Positions 11,184-22,803 of a DNA stretch of 64,000 nt are shown piece after piece. Position 1 is the first letter of the stretch. Every line of letters begins with the position of its first letter. Made by a program: the position numbers and the translations under genes. Source of the DNA: Thalassia testudinum (lineage: Eukaryota; Streptophyta; Magnoliopsida; Alismatales; Hydrocharitaceae). The notes under the pieces are model-generated. The model was not told the origin of the DNA. It saw only the letters and a list, made by a program, of their open reading frames with translations, and made no database searches. The DNA is taken from contig JAZHRO010000003.1 in the NCBI GenBank assembly GCA_037157565.1, positions 72,852,501 to 72,916,500 on the forward strand, written 5' to 3'.

Positions 11184-12149
11184 AAATGGAAAATAAATGT
11201 GCAAAGGCACACGCACACCACCGATACAAAAAAAAAATGGCACAAAAAACCTACAAAACAGCGCAAAAGAAGCGGGTTTTGCTCTTCTCTCAAAGGAAAG
11301 AAGAAATTCCTAAAGTACGCAAAGTAATTTGATGCAAACAAATAGAGTAATAGTATCAAAATACGCGTCCAAGTTCGTGACTACGTAGGTGTGTACCTTA
11401 AAGCTCAAAGGTCTAAGGTCTAGGATCGAGACCACTCACTGCTGGCTCCCCAGGGCACTAGTAGTGAGACAGACTTGTTGATCCTCAACCAAAGCCCTAG
11501 GAGGTGCAAAGAGGAGATATAGAAAAATAGACTTGTGTGACTAGTGATCGTGCTGTGTGCGCGATAGCATGCAACAGACGATATTGATATAAAAACCCGC
11601 ATGCATTCTGGAAACAGATTTAAGTCACCAATTTTACTTCATCTTTTTAGTTAATCTTTTTTTTTCAAAAATATATCAATTAAACTACAATGGCCGCTTT
11701 TTATATCTTTTCAAACAAAAATATGTGGTCTTTTTAATTCTCAAAGATAGGGATCTACGCAAGTTTTCTTGTGTTTTCCCGTTGTTGCGAGAAAAATAGT
11801 TTAAAAATTTCCCAAGTCGGATCATATTTAATGCTAGCAGGAAATGCACTCCTAAGAGTTATGCCTAAGTTGTGCTGCTGCTAGTTAGAAAAGATGTATT
11901 TTTAATTTTTTTTTTTAAATGCAACAAACAAAAGATTAAAAATACCGACAAAGGATGAAAACAACAAAACTAAATCTTGCCTTCTCCTGAGATTACCTGC
12001 AAAGGTAAACCTAAAAAGAATAGAAAATAAAATAAAGCAAAACAAAACACACTAATTAGAACAAAAGTTAGTAAAAACAAAACTATTTACAAAATACCTC
12101 ATAATTAAAGAATTAATCCTTTTTGAAATTTTAGTGAAACAAAATTTTT
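11184..12149 (-). other. 5' leader of E1
   Basis: AT-rich non-coding sequence. About 290 bp next to the primer-binding site (11870-12149) match the E4 fragment at 51876-52240, which fixes it as family-E leader. Confidence 0.7.
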
Positions 12150-12169
12150 CCTCCCCGGCAACGGCACCA
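12150..12169 (-). promoter_or_regulatory. Primer-binding site of E1, tRNA-Asp type
   Basis: Minus strand TGGTGCCGTTGCCGGGGAGG; the first 17 bases differ from the complement of a plant tRNA-Asp 3' end at one position. Confidence 0.85.
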
Positions 12170-12175
12170 TTGAAA

Positions 12176-15100
12176 TGGTGCATGCTTTTCACTCAACTCA
12201 GTAATTAAGTTAATTTCACTTAATTAAGAGTAAAAGAAATCACTTAGGTTAACTCGAAGTTATGTAGATTATGTAATATAGGGTCGAATTAACCTAACAT
12301 TTTAAAAATTTTTACTAGTTGAGTCCAGGCCATTTACTGGGAGGCAAAATAATTTTTCTCCAAATTCACCAATTTCCTTTTATCTCTTTAAGTTTAGGAT
12401 GTAAAACTAGTTTTACTTTTCAAACATGAATTTCGTCAAATAGTTAAACTATGAAGAACATACAAAATTCCATATGTAAACATATTTACTCAAAATGTTG
12501 TACTTTATTAACAAGTAAACATGCTTTTTTTTTTTCAATTTTATTTCATTAAGGCTATTAGAAAATTATCAATTAAAGCATGCCTTTTACAATCAAGAAG
12601 TAATTATGAAACAGAAAATTCCTTTATCTCTTCATCTCTCTACACCCTCTAATCTTCTTCTTTCTTTCTTTTCTTCTCTCTTTTATTTTCTTCTCTATCG
12701 AGCTCTCTTTCTTCTTATGTTTCTTGTGTTGTTCCTGCCTTCTTATCTTCCTTCTCTTCTTTCTTTTCTTAAATCTTCTCCTGCCTTCTCTTTTTCCCTT
12801 AGTTTTTCTCCTTTGTTCCTTAGTTTTTGCATCCTTCAGCACTTAGCTTTCTTCAGCAGCTTCTCTTTCCATAAGCTTTCAGCTGAATCGAGTTTTTTTA
12901 CTTTTTAAACCAAAAGATTTTGTATTTGCGGCGAGGTCCTTTCGAGGATACACACCACCTTGAGACCAGGGTGGGACCAGACCCTACTCGGTCCTCGCCT
13001 AATCTCAATTAGGTTGGTTTTGGTTCATTCATTAATCGGTTCACAATCTCGAGCTGCACCGGCTCAACGTAGCCTCCCAGGCCACACACTCGCCCTCCCA
13101 GGGGACATTCACATCCGCACACCCCCAAGGGCGCACACACCCGTAGGCTAATGCTCACACACTCAGAACAATGCTCAGATCAGATCAGAATCGGAACCGG
13201 TGCGCCGAGCATTGACGACTGCATAGCCATAGGAACAAAATAGTTTTATACCCAGGCGCGTGCTCGTGGATATCTGTGGTGGGACAAACATTCCCCTTCC
13301 AAACCCGAATTCAATCGATCATAACTTCCTACCTAGAGCTCCAAATTGGATGATTTAAAGTTCGTTGGAAAGCTCTAAGTGTAATCTATTCAATTTTAAG
13401 GTCAATATAATGTTTTATTGATGTTTTGTTCTTCAATTTAAGAGATGAAATCATGGGTTTCTACAGGTTTTATAAAATCCTGGAAAGTGTTTTAACTCAA
13501 GGAAGTCCTCAGAAGGACTTCTCTCATCTATTACGAGGTCTGTACATATTATATAAACAATTTAGCTTCAGTTTGGATAGAATTTAAGCTCTTGACACCT
13601 ACAGGACCTGCAGAGAAGCTTTTCTCTTCTCTGAAAACTTCAGAGATTGATTTTCAAATATCAATTTGTGCAACAGACACTTTAAATTGTTCCTAATCAA
13701 TTTAGATTAATTCTAAGGGTTTTAACTATTCAATATGGGTAGGTTTTAGATTTGAATTTCATCAAAACAGTGCTTCTATTGGTTTGGGTTCGAGTGTAAC
13801 CCAAATTGGCATGAACGAAATCTTTACACATTTCATCATCTGAGCTTACTTTAATTGAGTTTAGATCATCAAATAAGATTCCAGAAATAACTTGCACATC
13901 TTAATTCCTCAATCCAAGCTCAGAACACCATTATCAGACTTAGGTTTGACTATGGAAGCTCGAAAATTGACTTTTTGTTTAAAGCTTCCTCCTAAGAAAT
14001 TAATACATCAATCAGAGTCTCTTCATCATCTGGAACTCACTCAGATCTTTAAATTTATGTTTCAACCATAATCTCTAGGGTTTCAGGCTCGCCGCCTGGA
14101 CTAAAATAAGTGTTTGATCGACAGAGTTGTTCAGTGGTAGTTACAATGTTTTAAAGACTTAAATAGCTTCAGTGCATCGCATTGAAGCTTCTGAGCTCCT
14201 TAAGTGTTTCTTAATTCTTTCATGACAGATTTCTCCAACTCACCAGAGTTGGGGAAGATGAAGTTACACCTTTAGCTCTAGTGATTGAAACCTCAAACAA
14301 ATATCTTTAAAATGATCAGTAATCCTTATAATAACATTCTGGAGCTTCACAGCAAGTTCTAGAGGCTGTAACACATCTTTGACTCACCGGAGCTCGTCGG
14401 AGCTCCGGTCAGTCCAGAAAATATAAATTGTTTGTACAGATGAACAAAATTAACTATTCTTTATCCAAAAACTGATCCTGAGGTTACAAGGAACCTCAGT
14501 ATCACTTTAAATTCTTCATTTGTTCTTTGAAATATAAGATTTGACAGTAACTTTGTTTCTTAAAAATTTGATTGGTTTATGCTCAGGACTTGATTTAACT
14601 ACTCGAATGAGAAGTTAAATCAAGTCAACAGATGTTATTAATCATACATATAAATTTAATTTATAGTTTGAAATGTTCCTGAGCCGCCACGGACAGCAAA
14701 CTCAGAAACTTAAATTAAATTTGGGTGTTTAATTATAGATGTTGTTAATAGGTAATATAATGTCGATTAGGGTTCATTAGTGATGATAGGTGATGAAAGA
14801 GCACAGCGAAGGTGGAATTAGGCCAATTACTGTCACCATGGACAGTGAAGTAGTCGGTGAAGGTGAGATTTGAATTAGCCATTTAGGTGATTCAATTAGA
14901 CTATTTAGTGATTTAGAAGTGAACATGGAAGATAAAAAAAGGTGAACAGTGAGTTAAAAGAAAAATTAAGATCTCTGGAGAGCTCAAGGAACTCATCGTA
15001 GTTGGAAGAGATGAAGCTAAATTCTAAAATTACTCTAACCTAACTAACTAACCTAACTAACTATGCTAGCTTACTCTTACTCCTACTCCTAGTCTACTGT

Positions 15101-16109
15101 TACCTGGACGAAGGGGTCAATAGTGTTCCGCCGAAGTCTCATGGCGGACGACAAAATTTGAGGGTTGAAGAAAGATATTTGACGGGCGTATTTGAGGTGG
15201 AGCGGAGGAAGTCAAAAGATGGAATGGGGAATCATCAGAGGTTTGGAAGAATAGCCTATCGAAGTCGGCTACAGTGTTAGAAGAGGGAAGGGAGCCAACT
15301 TGCTAAAATTAGATGTGAGAGGTGGTATTTATAGCAGTCTACGGTGAAGAGAGGGGTGGGGTCTAGCCGAAGAAGAAGCTCAAGGAGCTTAACCTCCGTC
15401 ATCGTCTTCGACGATGGTGAGGTTATCTCCCACTGAAAAATAGGATTTTCGCTTAATCTAGACAGATGGATCAAGTGGATGTGGTGAGCGCAAGCTGAAA
15501 GAGCTTGGGCAAAGAGCAATGATGTCGGCAGGGTGGTGATTGCGCGGTGGGATGACTCTCTACCACCAGCCGTTCATTTGGCTGGAGAAGAGGAAGATGA
15601 AGAAGACGACGAAGAGGGACTTAGAAGTAATAAAACTTCAGGACCTATGTGATAAATAAGGACCCGATTGTAATGAATATTAAGGACTAAAATTTAAACC
15701 TAGGTTTTGAAGGTTTATTTTAATTTAGATCTTTTTCAACATTTTATATATGTTAGTAAATAAGGTAAATATTATGTTTACACCTTGAATTTACATTTTT
15801 GACCTTTTTAGATTAATTTATTAGATTAAGTAAAATCACTTAAGTTATTATATACTTAGTTATACATTATATTTAAGTTACTTATCTTATTAATTAAGAG
15901 AATGATTAATATGATTTTGAGTCCAATTGTTATCTAAATTATTAATAATGTTAATTGAATGATAAAATGTCATTTCTAACTTATTTTATGGTCCTTAACA
16001 AAATATCCCTTATTCTATAATTAACCCTTATATATTCATAACCCTAGCTAATTAACTAGGAAGACTAATTAATTAGGGGTAACTAGAGATCGTGATGAGT
16101 GTCACATCA
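12176..16109 (-). repeat. 5' LTR of E1 (3.9 kb)
   Basis: Aligns along its length with the solo LTR at 46237-50208. In element sense it starts TGATGTGACACTCATCA at 16109 and ends beside the primer-binding site. Landmarks: TATA box 15327-15333, a 10-bp stem hairpin at 14386-14409 (ACCGGAGCTC/GAGCTCCGGT), a block ending in a conserved GAGGATACAC on the plus strand (12945), a homopurine sense tract at 12640-12800 and the U5 motif at 12321-12346. Apparent frames at 12606-12908 are the pyrimidine tract and are not genes. Confidence 0.88.
15327..15333 (-). promoter_or_regulatory. TATA box of LTR E (E1)
   Basis: Minus-strand TATAAAT in GCTATAAATACCACC; the solo LTR keeps it at 49441-49447. Confidence 0.6.
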
Positions 16110-16981
16110 CCTATCCACAGCGCCTCATCCGTGAGCTCATCACGCGGATCTGGTGCCTTGACCCGAATACTCTCACTCTTGAGCACTCCTCACGCACCAC
16201 ACTCATGCCGATGCACCTGGACCCGGCCGCGTGACCCGACCTGATAACCTGGCTTTAGGAGAGCATACTAAAGAGAGATTCTGAGAGAGAGAGAGACGCG
16301 TGGGAAGGGTAGGGGAGTAGGTTTTGTTGCATGGTGCTTGTGTGCAGGAAGAGGATGCTAAGAAGGAAGTAGGGACTTAGTCGCTGCAAGAGAAGGAAAA
16401 GAAGAAGGAAGGAAGTTCGGCAGAGGAAAAAGAAAGGTAAGGTAGAGCAGAAGAAGCGAAGCCAAAGAGAAAAGGAATTGAAGAAGGAAGAAGAAAGAGA
16501 TCAACGGGCAGACAAAGAAGCAAGAAAACAAAGGAAGAAGAGGAAGAAAAAGAAGGCAACAACCTAAGAAGAGGCAAGCCAGGACTTGGCCGCAAGAAGA
16601 GAATCAAGAAGAGAAGGAAAAAGAAGAGGAGCAGAAGCAGCTAAGGAAGAAAAAGAAGGGGAGCAACCAGAGCAACAGTAGAGTAAATCACCAACAGAAA
16701 AGAAGAATTTGAGAAATATTCTAAGATGTCTGATGCAATATCAGATGTCCATTCTTTTTTAAGTAATTTCTTCCTATAACATTCTCATGTCACTTTTATT
16801 GAACCAGTCATTTCTTCTTATTTAAAAGTTGTGTTCCGAAGTTTTGGAATACACAGATTGGTCCCTATGTCCGACCTCGGATACTCTGATTTTCGAGTTA
16901 TAAATTTGTATTTGTTTTCGTGGAAAGTTCGTCTATATTACAACGCAATATTTGTTAAAACACGATCTAGCCACGTTAACA
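16110..16981 (+). repeat. 5' LTR of X, 3' portion only
   Basis: Matches 36566-37436 of the other X LTR, including the GAGAGAGAGA stretch, the purine tract (16384-16695), a decayed stem-loop at 16722 and the U5 motif at 16858-16884. It ends in CA, three bases before the primer-binding site. Its left portion, including the promoter, is replaced by E1. Confidence 0.88.
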
Positions 16982-16984
16982 TTT

Positions 16985-17020
16985 TGGCACCATTGTCGGG
17001 GATCGAACCCGGGTCGCCCG
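16985..17020 (+). promoter_or_regulatory. Primer-binding site extended into 36 nt of tRNA-Asp complement
   Basis: The site starts TGGCACCATTGTCGGGGA and continues TCGAACCCGGGTCGCCCG. Compared with my recollection of the plant tRNA-Asp 3' half, all 36 positions align with four differences, at least two of them CpG-to-CpA changes. Ordinary copies here (A, F, C2) leave the tRNA match after about 18 bases. The extra part covers the T-arm and variable region and reaches the anticodon stem. The next bases (acgttcc) already belong to the inverted 3' UTR. It is not a tRNA gene, since the 5' half is missing. Confidence 0.8.
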
Positions 17021-17613
17021 ACGTTCCTACTAATCTCTTGTTTTGTTTCCTTAGCACTTTTCTATTATTTTTCTCTTTTCTTGATTTGGTCTAGAACTTC
17101 AGTTAATCCCTTAATCTTTTACTAATGACTATTTCTTTTTCTTTTTTTTTTTAATTTTGTGCTTCTTTTTTGCATTTTGCTCTTTTCCTCCTCTCATTTT
17201 GTATGGCTCGAATTGTTTCTCCCCCTCCTTATTTCTATTTTCTTTTCCAAGTTTTTTTTTTGATTTGAAACCTTTTATTGATATGAATTTTCCTGACATT
17301 TTGCACTTTCATACCTTCCAATGCCTATGATTTGCAATGTTCCCATTGTAAATTAGGTGGGTTCGATTTCAGCTTAGTTTATGCATTAGGACAGGTGTTG
17401 GGTGAGTGAACGGGTCGAAGTGGCTTACTGCGAACGATTTCTAATCTCGGGTAAGGGTACCTAAGGTGAAGTCGGCTGTTCTAATGGATGAACCCTAAAG
17501 TGCAATATGAATTCTACATAGAAATGTTAGAAAAGGTTTTGGGTTTTTCAAGGAATGATGGGTTGCCTCCTGTTAAGCACTGAGTTTTACGCCATCGGCT
17601 GGGCGCAATGAGC
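17021..17613 (-). other. Inverted 3' UTR segment of family A inside X
   Basis: Reverse complement matches the forward 3' UTR of X at about 33064-33663: for example the gggttgcctcc block near 17561 and the minus-strand gttcccattg block near 17340. The internal polypurine tract of this copy is decayed. Confidence 0.8.
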
Positions 17614-18789
17614 TCAAGGGGAATGGAAGGTAAAGGATGACTCAGCTAAATTTGTATCGGTCATGCCAATGAACAGTTTGAGTCTCTGACCGTTCACAAC
17701 AAAGGGTTCGGAATCGTGGCTGAGTGGGATGATTTTAATGGCTCCATTTCCAATGATTTGTCGGACTAGGTAGGGTCTGACCCGCTTAGATTGTATCTTT
17801 CCTGGGAATAATTTGAGTCGGGCATCAAAGAGTAAAACCTTTTGACCAGGATGAAAGATCTTTCTAGAAATGTGTTTATCGTGCAAAGCTTTTACCCGTT
17901 CTTGGTAAATTCGTGAGTTCTCATACCCATCGTGGTGTAATTCATCTATCTCGCTTATTTGAAGCCTTCTGTGGGTTCCAGCCTTAGAAAGATCTAAATT
18001 ACAATTCCGTACTGCCCAATAGGCTTTATGCTCCAATTTGACGGGGTGGTGACACTCCTTCCCGTACACCAGCCTAAAGGGAGACATTCCTAATTAGGTC
18101 TTGTGGGTGGTCCTATAGGCCCACAATTCTTCCGAAAGCCGAGAAGACTAATCTTTTCTGTCAGGTCGAAAGTAACCTGAAGGATTTTCTTGATCTTTCG
18201 GTTTGATAGCTCAGCTAGACCATTAGTTTGGGTGTGGTAAGGAGTAGAGATTCGATGTGACACCACATATTTGGTCATCAATGACCTGAACTGAGCGTTT
18301 GTGAAATGGGTCCCTCCATCGAAAATTATTGCTCATGGAATCCCGAACATTGAGAAGATGTTTTGATGAATGAATTTGATAACAACCTTTTGATTATTGG
18401 TTCAGGTCAGAATGGCTTCATTCACTTGGACACGTAGTCAATGGCAAGTAGGATGTATTCGAAGCCATCCGAAATCAGGAAGGGTCCCATGAAATCGATC
18501 CCCCAGATGTCAAAAATTTCGCATACCAGGATCTGTTGTGGAGGCATCATGTCTCTCTAGCTCATGTTGCCCAAGGTCTGGCAATGGGTACATGCCTTAC
18601 AGTGATCATATGGATCCTTGAAAATTGTGGGCCAGTAAAAGCTACACTGGAGAACTTTTGATGCGGTTTTGTGTCCTGAGAAATGTCCACTGCATGCCTG
18701 GTCATGCAAAAGGAGAGTATGTCTTTGATTTCTACTTCCACAACACATCGTTGAATTATCTGATCAGCACCAATGCGGAATAGATACGG
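17614..18789 (-). pseudogene. Integrase of the inverted block (family A)
   Basis: N-terminal HHCC finger in LLLHDQACSGHFSGHKT and HCKACTHCQTLG, a catalytic-core segment with DGGTHF and then AELSNRKIKKILQ containing the Glu, and the C-terminal part MSPFRLVYGKECHHPVKLEHKAYW through [10 protein letters not shown] to the end. At least two frameshifts (around 18090 and 18285-18550) and stops break it. It is antisense to the X LTR promoter. No chromodomain follows; the protein ends in the 3' UTR motif region. Confidence 0.88.
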
Positions 18790-19385
18790 GTCTTCCCATA
18801 GGTAATACTTGGCATCGGAACGTAATTTGTCCTTCTTGGCCTTCGGCTAATTGGACAGAATCTGATGTGATGCCAGGTAATTCACTGTATCTACAAACCA
18901 TGGAAGGCCTGTATTGATAGTCAGGAGGTGCTCATTAGGAAAGTGTTCTATGATGCGTCTGGAAGGGTCAATTCTTTCAGAAGGAAAATGGGACAAGTGA
19001 TCAGCTACCACATTTTGCTTTCCCGCTTTGTCACGAATCTCGAGGTCAAATTCTTGTAACAGCAGGATCCATCGGATAAATCGAGGTTTTGCGTCCTTCT
19101 TTGCAAGGAGGCCTCACAGCTGTGTGATCCGAGTATATGATAACACGGGAACCCAGCAGGCATGATTTGAATTTTTCTAAGGTAAATTCTACAGCTAGCA
19201 GCTCTTTCTCAGTAACCGTATAGTTACACTGAGCCTCGTCCAATGTTTTGCTAGCATAGTAAATAACCACGGGTTTCCCGTCAATTTTCTACCCCGAAAC
19301 AGCTATTACAGCAAAGTCAGATGCATCACACATGATCTGAAAGGGTTGAGACTAATCAGGGGATTGTAGGATCGAGGCTTGGGTG
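18790..19385 (-). pseudogene. RNase H and tether of the inverted block
   Basis: MCDASDFAV keeps the first catalytic Asp; then [26 protein letters not shown] and IYSDHTAV, after which a one-base deletion shifts the frame (HLLAKKD expected). Stops are near 19291 and 19390. Antisense to the X LTRs. Confidence 0.82.
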
Positions 19386-20285
19386 ACTTAGTCACGAAGG
19401 ATCTCAATTGCTTTAGTGCATTCTTTGGAAATTTTGAAAGGCACATCCTTAGAGAGAAGAGTAGTCAGGGGGCACGTGATTTTTGAAAAATGTGGGATAA
19501 ATCGATGGTAAAAATCGACGTGCCCCAAAAAAGATCAGATATCCTTAATCGAGATAGGCATAGGGAGCTTGCAAATTAGGTTAACCTTAGCTCGATTGAC
19601 TTTGATGCCTTTCTTCGAGATTAGATGTCCCAGGACAATTCCCTCACGCACCATGAAATGGCTCTTTTCCCAGGAAAGAACCAAATTCACATCGATGCAC
19701 CGCCTGAGTATTTGGACCAAGTGTTGGAGGCAATCATCAAATGATGCTCCACAAACTGAAAAGTCATCTATGAAGACTTCCAGATAATCACCTACCATAT
19801 CTGAGAATATGGCAAACATGCACCGCTGAAAGGTTGTGGGTACATTGCAGAGACCGAGAGGCATCCTTCGAAACACGTACGTCTCGAAGGGGTTCGTGAA
19901 TGCAGCCTTTTCTTGGTCTTCTGGATGGATTGCCACCTGGTTGTAACCGGAGTACCCGTCAAGAAAGTAGAAAAACCTATTTCCCACTAGTTTCTTGAGG
20001 ATCTAATCAATAAACAGTAGTGAGAAATGGTCCTTCTTCGTGGAGGAATTGAGTCTTTTGTAATCAATGCTGACTCTCCATGAGTTAGCTATTTGGGTAG
20101 GAATGACTTCTCCAGTTTCAGTCGTGATGATGGTAAGTCCAGCCTTTTTAGGCACCACCTGTATTGGACTCACCCAATGACTGTCGGAGATCGGGTAGAT
20201 GATCCCTACATCTAACCACTTTATGATCTCCTTTTTCACGACCTCCTGTAGGTTAGGGTTTAAGCATCTCTACATTTCTCTTGAA
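19386..20285 (-). pseudogene. Reverse transcriptase of the inverted block
   Basis: RCLNPNLQEVVKKEIIKWLD, HWVSPIQVVPKKAG, WRVSIDYKRLN, DGYSGYNQVAIHPEDQEK, MPLGLCNVPTTFQRCM, VFIDDFSVCG with the catalytic Asp pair, and GIVLGHLISKKGI. Two in-frame stops, near 20001 and 19533, otherwise one frame. Very similar to the E1 RT, both Athila-like. Confidence 0.9.
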
Positions 20286-20425
20286 GGTCGTGTGCCTTCT
20301 TCTGCGTAGATTCGATGTGTGCAGTATGAAGGGCTTATGCTAGTCAAATCGTCGAGAGTCCATCCAATGGCTCTACGATGTTGCTGGAGAATAGTAATCA
20401 AACGGAGTTCCTGGTCAGGTGTGAG

Positions 20426-21445
20426 TCAAGAGTTGATAATCACAAGAAACATCTGATTGGAACCCAAAAAGATGTACTTTAGATGCTCAGGGAGGGGCTT
20501 GAGTTCCATGACAGGATTGCCAGCAGCAGCGAGTGGTTCGGGGTTTGTATCAGGAACAAGGGTTGGAGTCATAGGTGTGTCTAGATCATGTTCGCACTCC
20601 TTTGTTGGCGGGTTTTGATCTTCTAGTGGTTGATCAGGGATAATCAGGTAGTCCTCCGTATGCGATTCATCAACCACGGCTCTGATATCACATATTTGCT
20701 CTATAACCCCACAATTAATCCCTTGTTGGGCCTTAAAAATGTCAATCTTCAGAGTTTGATTCCCAAATTTTAATTCCATCTGGCCCTCTTCGCAGTTTCT
20801 GTTGGCCCTAGCAGTGGCCAAAAAGGGTCTCCCTAATATGATTGGTGTGTCCTTTGGGTTCTCAGGTGCGTCCATGTCCTGGACTATGAAGTCCACCAGG
20901 AAATAGAAATCCCGTACCATAACAATGACATCCTCGAGTATTCCTTTAGGCGACTTGATGGATCGATCGGCTAACTGCAACGTCACCTCAATCGATTTTA
21001 GTTTGGACTCTTAAAGGTGGTCAAGGAGGGATGTAGGTATTAGATTTATGGAGGCACCTAGATCTAGTAAGGCTCTGTTAAATTGGGTTTCACAAATTTT
21101 ACAAGAAATCAAGGGGGTTCTTGGGTCTTTAGCCTTGGGTGGGAGTTTACTCAAGATGACAGAGCTGGCTTGCTCTGACTGTACGATTGGATTCCCATCC
21201 TTAGTTTGCGGCTTACGTTTAGGTGTACATACGTCTTTCAAGAATCTTTCCTAAGCTGGTATGTGGCTAATTGCATCCATCAAGGGGATGTTTATCTGGA
21301 CTTGTTCAAAGAGCTTGACTAGATCCTCCTCGGGGGCCACAGGTTTGGTTATCCTTTTTCCTTTGGTTAAGGCCTCAGGAAATGGAATCCTAGTTGGTTC
21401 CTCTAGAATAGGTCCAGGTTCTTGATTTGGGACAGTGGTATCCTA
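20426..21445 (-). pseudogene. Aspartic protease and linker of the inverted block
   Basis: Opens after a UAG at 21443-21445, the same position as the UAG of element A. Carries ALLDLGASINLIP, LADRSIKSPKGILEDV, IILGRPFLATARAN and a long acidic linker ending in MELKPLPEHLKYIFLG. Stops at about 21252 and 21008 show decay. Confidence 0.85.
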
Positions 21446-22705
21446 GATAACTATCCTAGGGTCTTGGCTACTACCAAGTTTGGTGTGGTTCGGATAATGT
21501 TGATCTTGGGTTATTTTACCACTATGTGCTGTTACAGAGTTTAATCCAACCTGGTTTTGGTTTGGGTTTGGTAAGAGGGGTGGCTCTGCTGAAATCCTGC
21601 ATAAGATGTCAAAGCTTCCATCCCGTCTGGTGATGGAGAAGTAGGGGCCTGATAAATCAAATGTGTGTGGCCTGAATTTGTGTTCATAATGCGCCTCGGG
21701 GTTGGCACATAATTTGGGTTTGGTAGAGGTTGCGAAGGAAGGGTGCCAGGTTGGCGGGAATTTTCCATCTGGGCCAGTTTGTTGCGAACCTCTATGATCA
21801 CTTCCTTGTGCTATTTTTGCATTGCCACATTCATCTTTTGAATGTTAGCCAGTGCTTGAAGGATAAGAGTCATTTGATCCAAGTTTGGCCCGGATTGGTA
21901 GGTGGGATTGGGCCGAGGCTGAGGCGGCTGATATGGATGAGCGGCTTGTGGACGGGGCTGATATGGTGGTCTTTGAGTCTGAGAATTTCTCGTCCACTGA
22001 AAGTTGGGATGATTTCACCATCCAGGGTTGTAGGTATCGAAGAATGGGACATTCTGGATGGCGTTGAGGTCCTCGCAAGTCTGAGGAACCTCAGGAAAGT
22101 CAGAATACGAGGGTTCAGAGTTCCCCCAAATCGAGTAGAATGGATCAAAGGTCACTTTGGTCCAAGAGTCAGATGGGGGTGGATATGGGTCCATCCCCGT
22201 AGCAGATTGGTGGTAGATGTTTTGCATAGTTTCCCTTGCCAGAGGTGGTCGTGTAAAAGAGTTTTGCGTAGAGGTGGCTCACTGTAGATGCCGAGTTAGC
22301 TCATCCACCTTCTTTTCTATGATAGAAACCTTGTTCAACCGACTGGCCATCAGTTCCAAGTCGACGGATGTGGACAGGTCCTGCATCTCATGTGCCCCTC
22401 TCAGATTCGTCGTTGCACGGGCATTCGTCCTGTCGAATAAGAACATAGAGTCATTATTAATGGAGTTCTCGCACATGTATTTGAGAATCTCCCACACCGT
22501 GTCCTCATGTTGACCCATGATGTTTCCTCCGCATGTTGCGTTGACAAACAATCGAATGTCTTCACGGAGTCCTTGGTAAAAAGACTGGACTTGTTCCCAT
22601 TTAGGAACTCCGTGATGGGGGCACTTTCGCATGAGATCTAAGAATTGGTCTCAGGCTTTGTGAAGAGGTTCTCCCGGTTGTTGGGTGAAATGTGTGATCT
22701 GGTGG
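21446..22705 (-). pseudogene. Gag of the inverted block, 5' end replaced
   Basis: Nearly the same protein as A gag (RKCPHHGVPKWEQVQSFYQG, NATCGGNIMGQHED, EVPQTCEDLNAIQN), with stops near 22659, 22277 and 22013, two of them CGA to TGA relative to A, and a frameshift before the protease. Homology to gag ends inside HQITHFTQQPGEP at about 22705, where the sequence switches to forward-strand integrase (REIKKILQ). The N-terminal 180 or so codons and the leader are absent. Confidence 0.85.
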
Positions 22706-22802
22706 ATCGAGAGATCAAGAAAATCCTTCAGGTTATTGTTCGACCTGACAAAAAAGATTGGTCTTCTCGGCTTTCGGAAGCATTGTGGGCCTATAGGACC
22801 GC
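22706..22802 (+). pseudogene. Forward integrase arm of X, first part
   Basis: Plus-strand frame REIKKILQVIVRPDKK followed by [14 protein letters not shown], the integrase region after the catalytic Glu. It is cut by C1 and resumes at 32493. It pairs with the inverted arm at about 18205-18105. Confidence 0.8.
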
Positions 22803-22803
22803 T
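22723..22803 (+). repeat. 81-bp direct repeat, left copy, flanking C1
   Basis: Base-for-base identical to 32493-32573. It lies immediately outside the C1 3' LTR. Far longer than the 5-bp duplication made by gypsy integrases. Confidence 0.9.

Larger units (their letters stand above)
5998..16109 (-). mobile_element. Element E1: Athila-like retrotransposon, 3'-truncated
   Basis: In element order: 5' LTR 16109-12176, primer-binding site, leader, gag, protease, RT, RNase H and the N-terminal part of integrase, where homology stops at about 5998. The rest of integrase, the 3' UTR and the 3' LTR are gone. The right edge abuts LTR A sequence of element X at 16110, in the middle of an LTR, which suggests insertion there followed by deletion of its left half and of the left part of the X LTR. 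Gag and protease share one frame with a few stops; RT and integrase need further frameshifts. Confidence 0.85.

Noticed and set aside
16985..17020. A tRNA-Asp gene or tRNA-derived SINE
   Set aside because: Only the complement of the 3' half is present, fixed exactly at a primer-binding site; no 5' half, A box or SINE body.
17021..22705. Inverted block as an independent nested element
   Set aside because: No LTRs, primer site or target duplication border it, its 3' UTR arm matches X exactly in extent, and the left junction is inside a tRNA copy.
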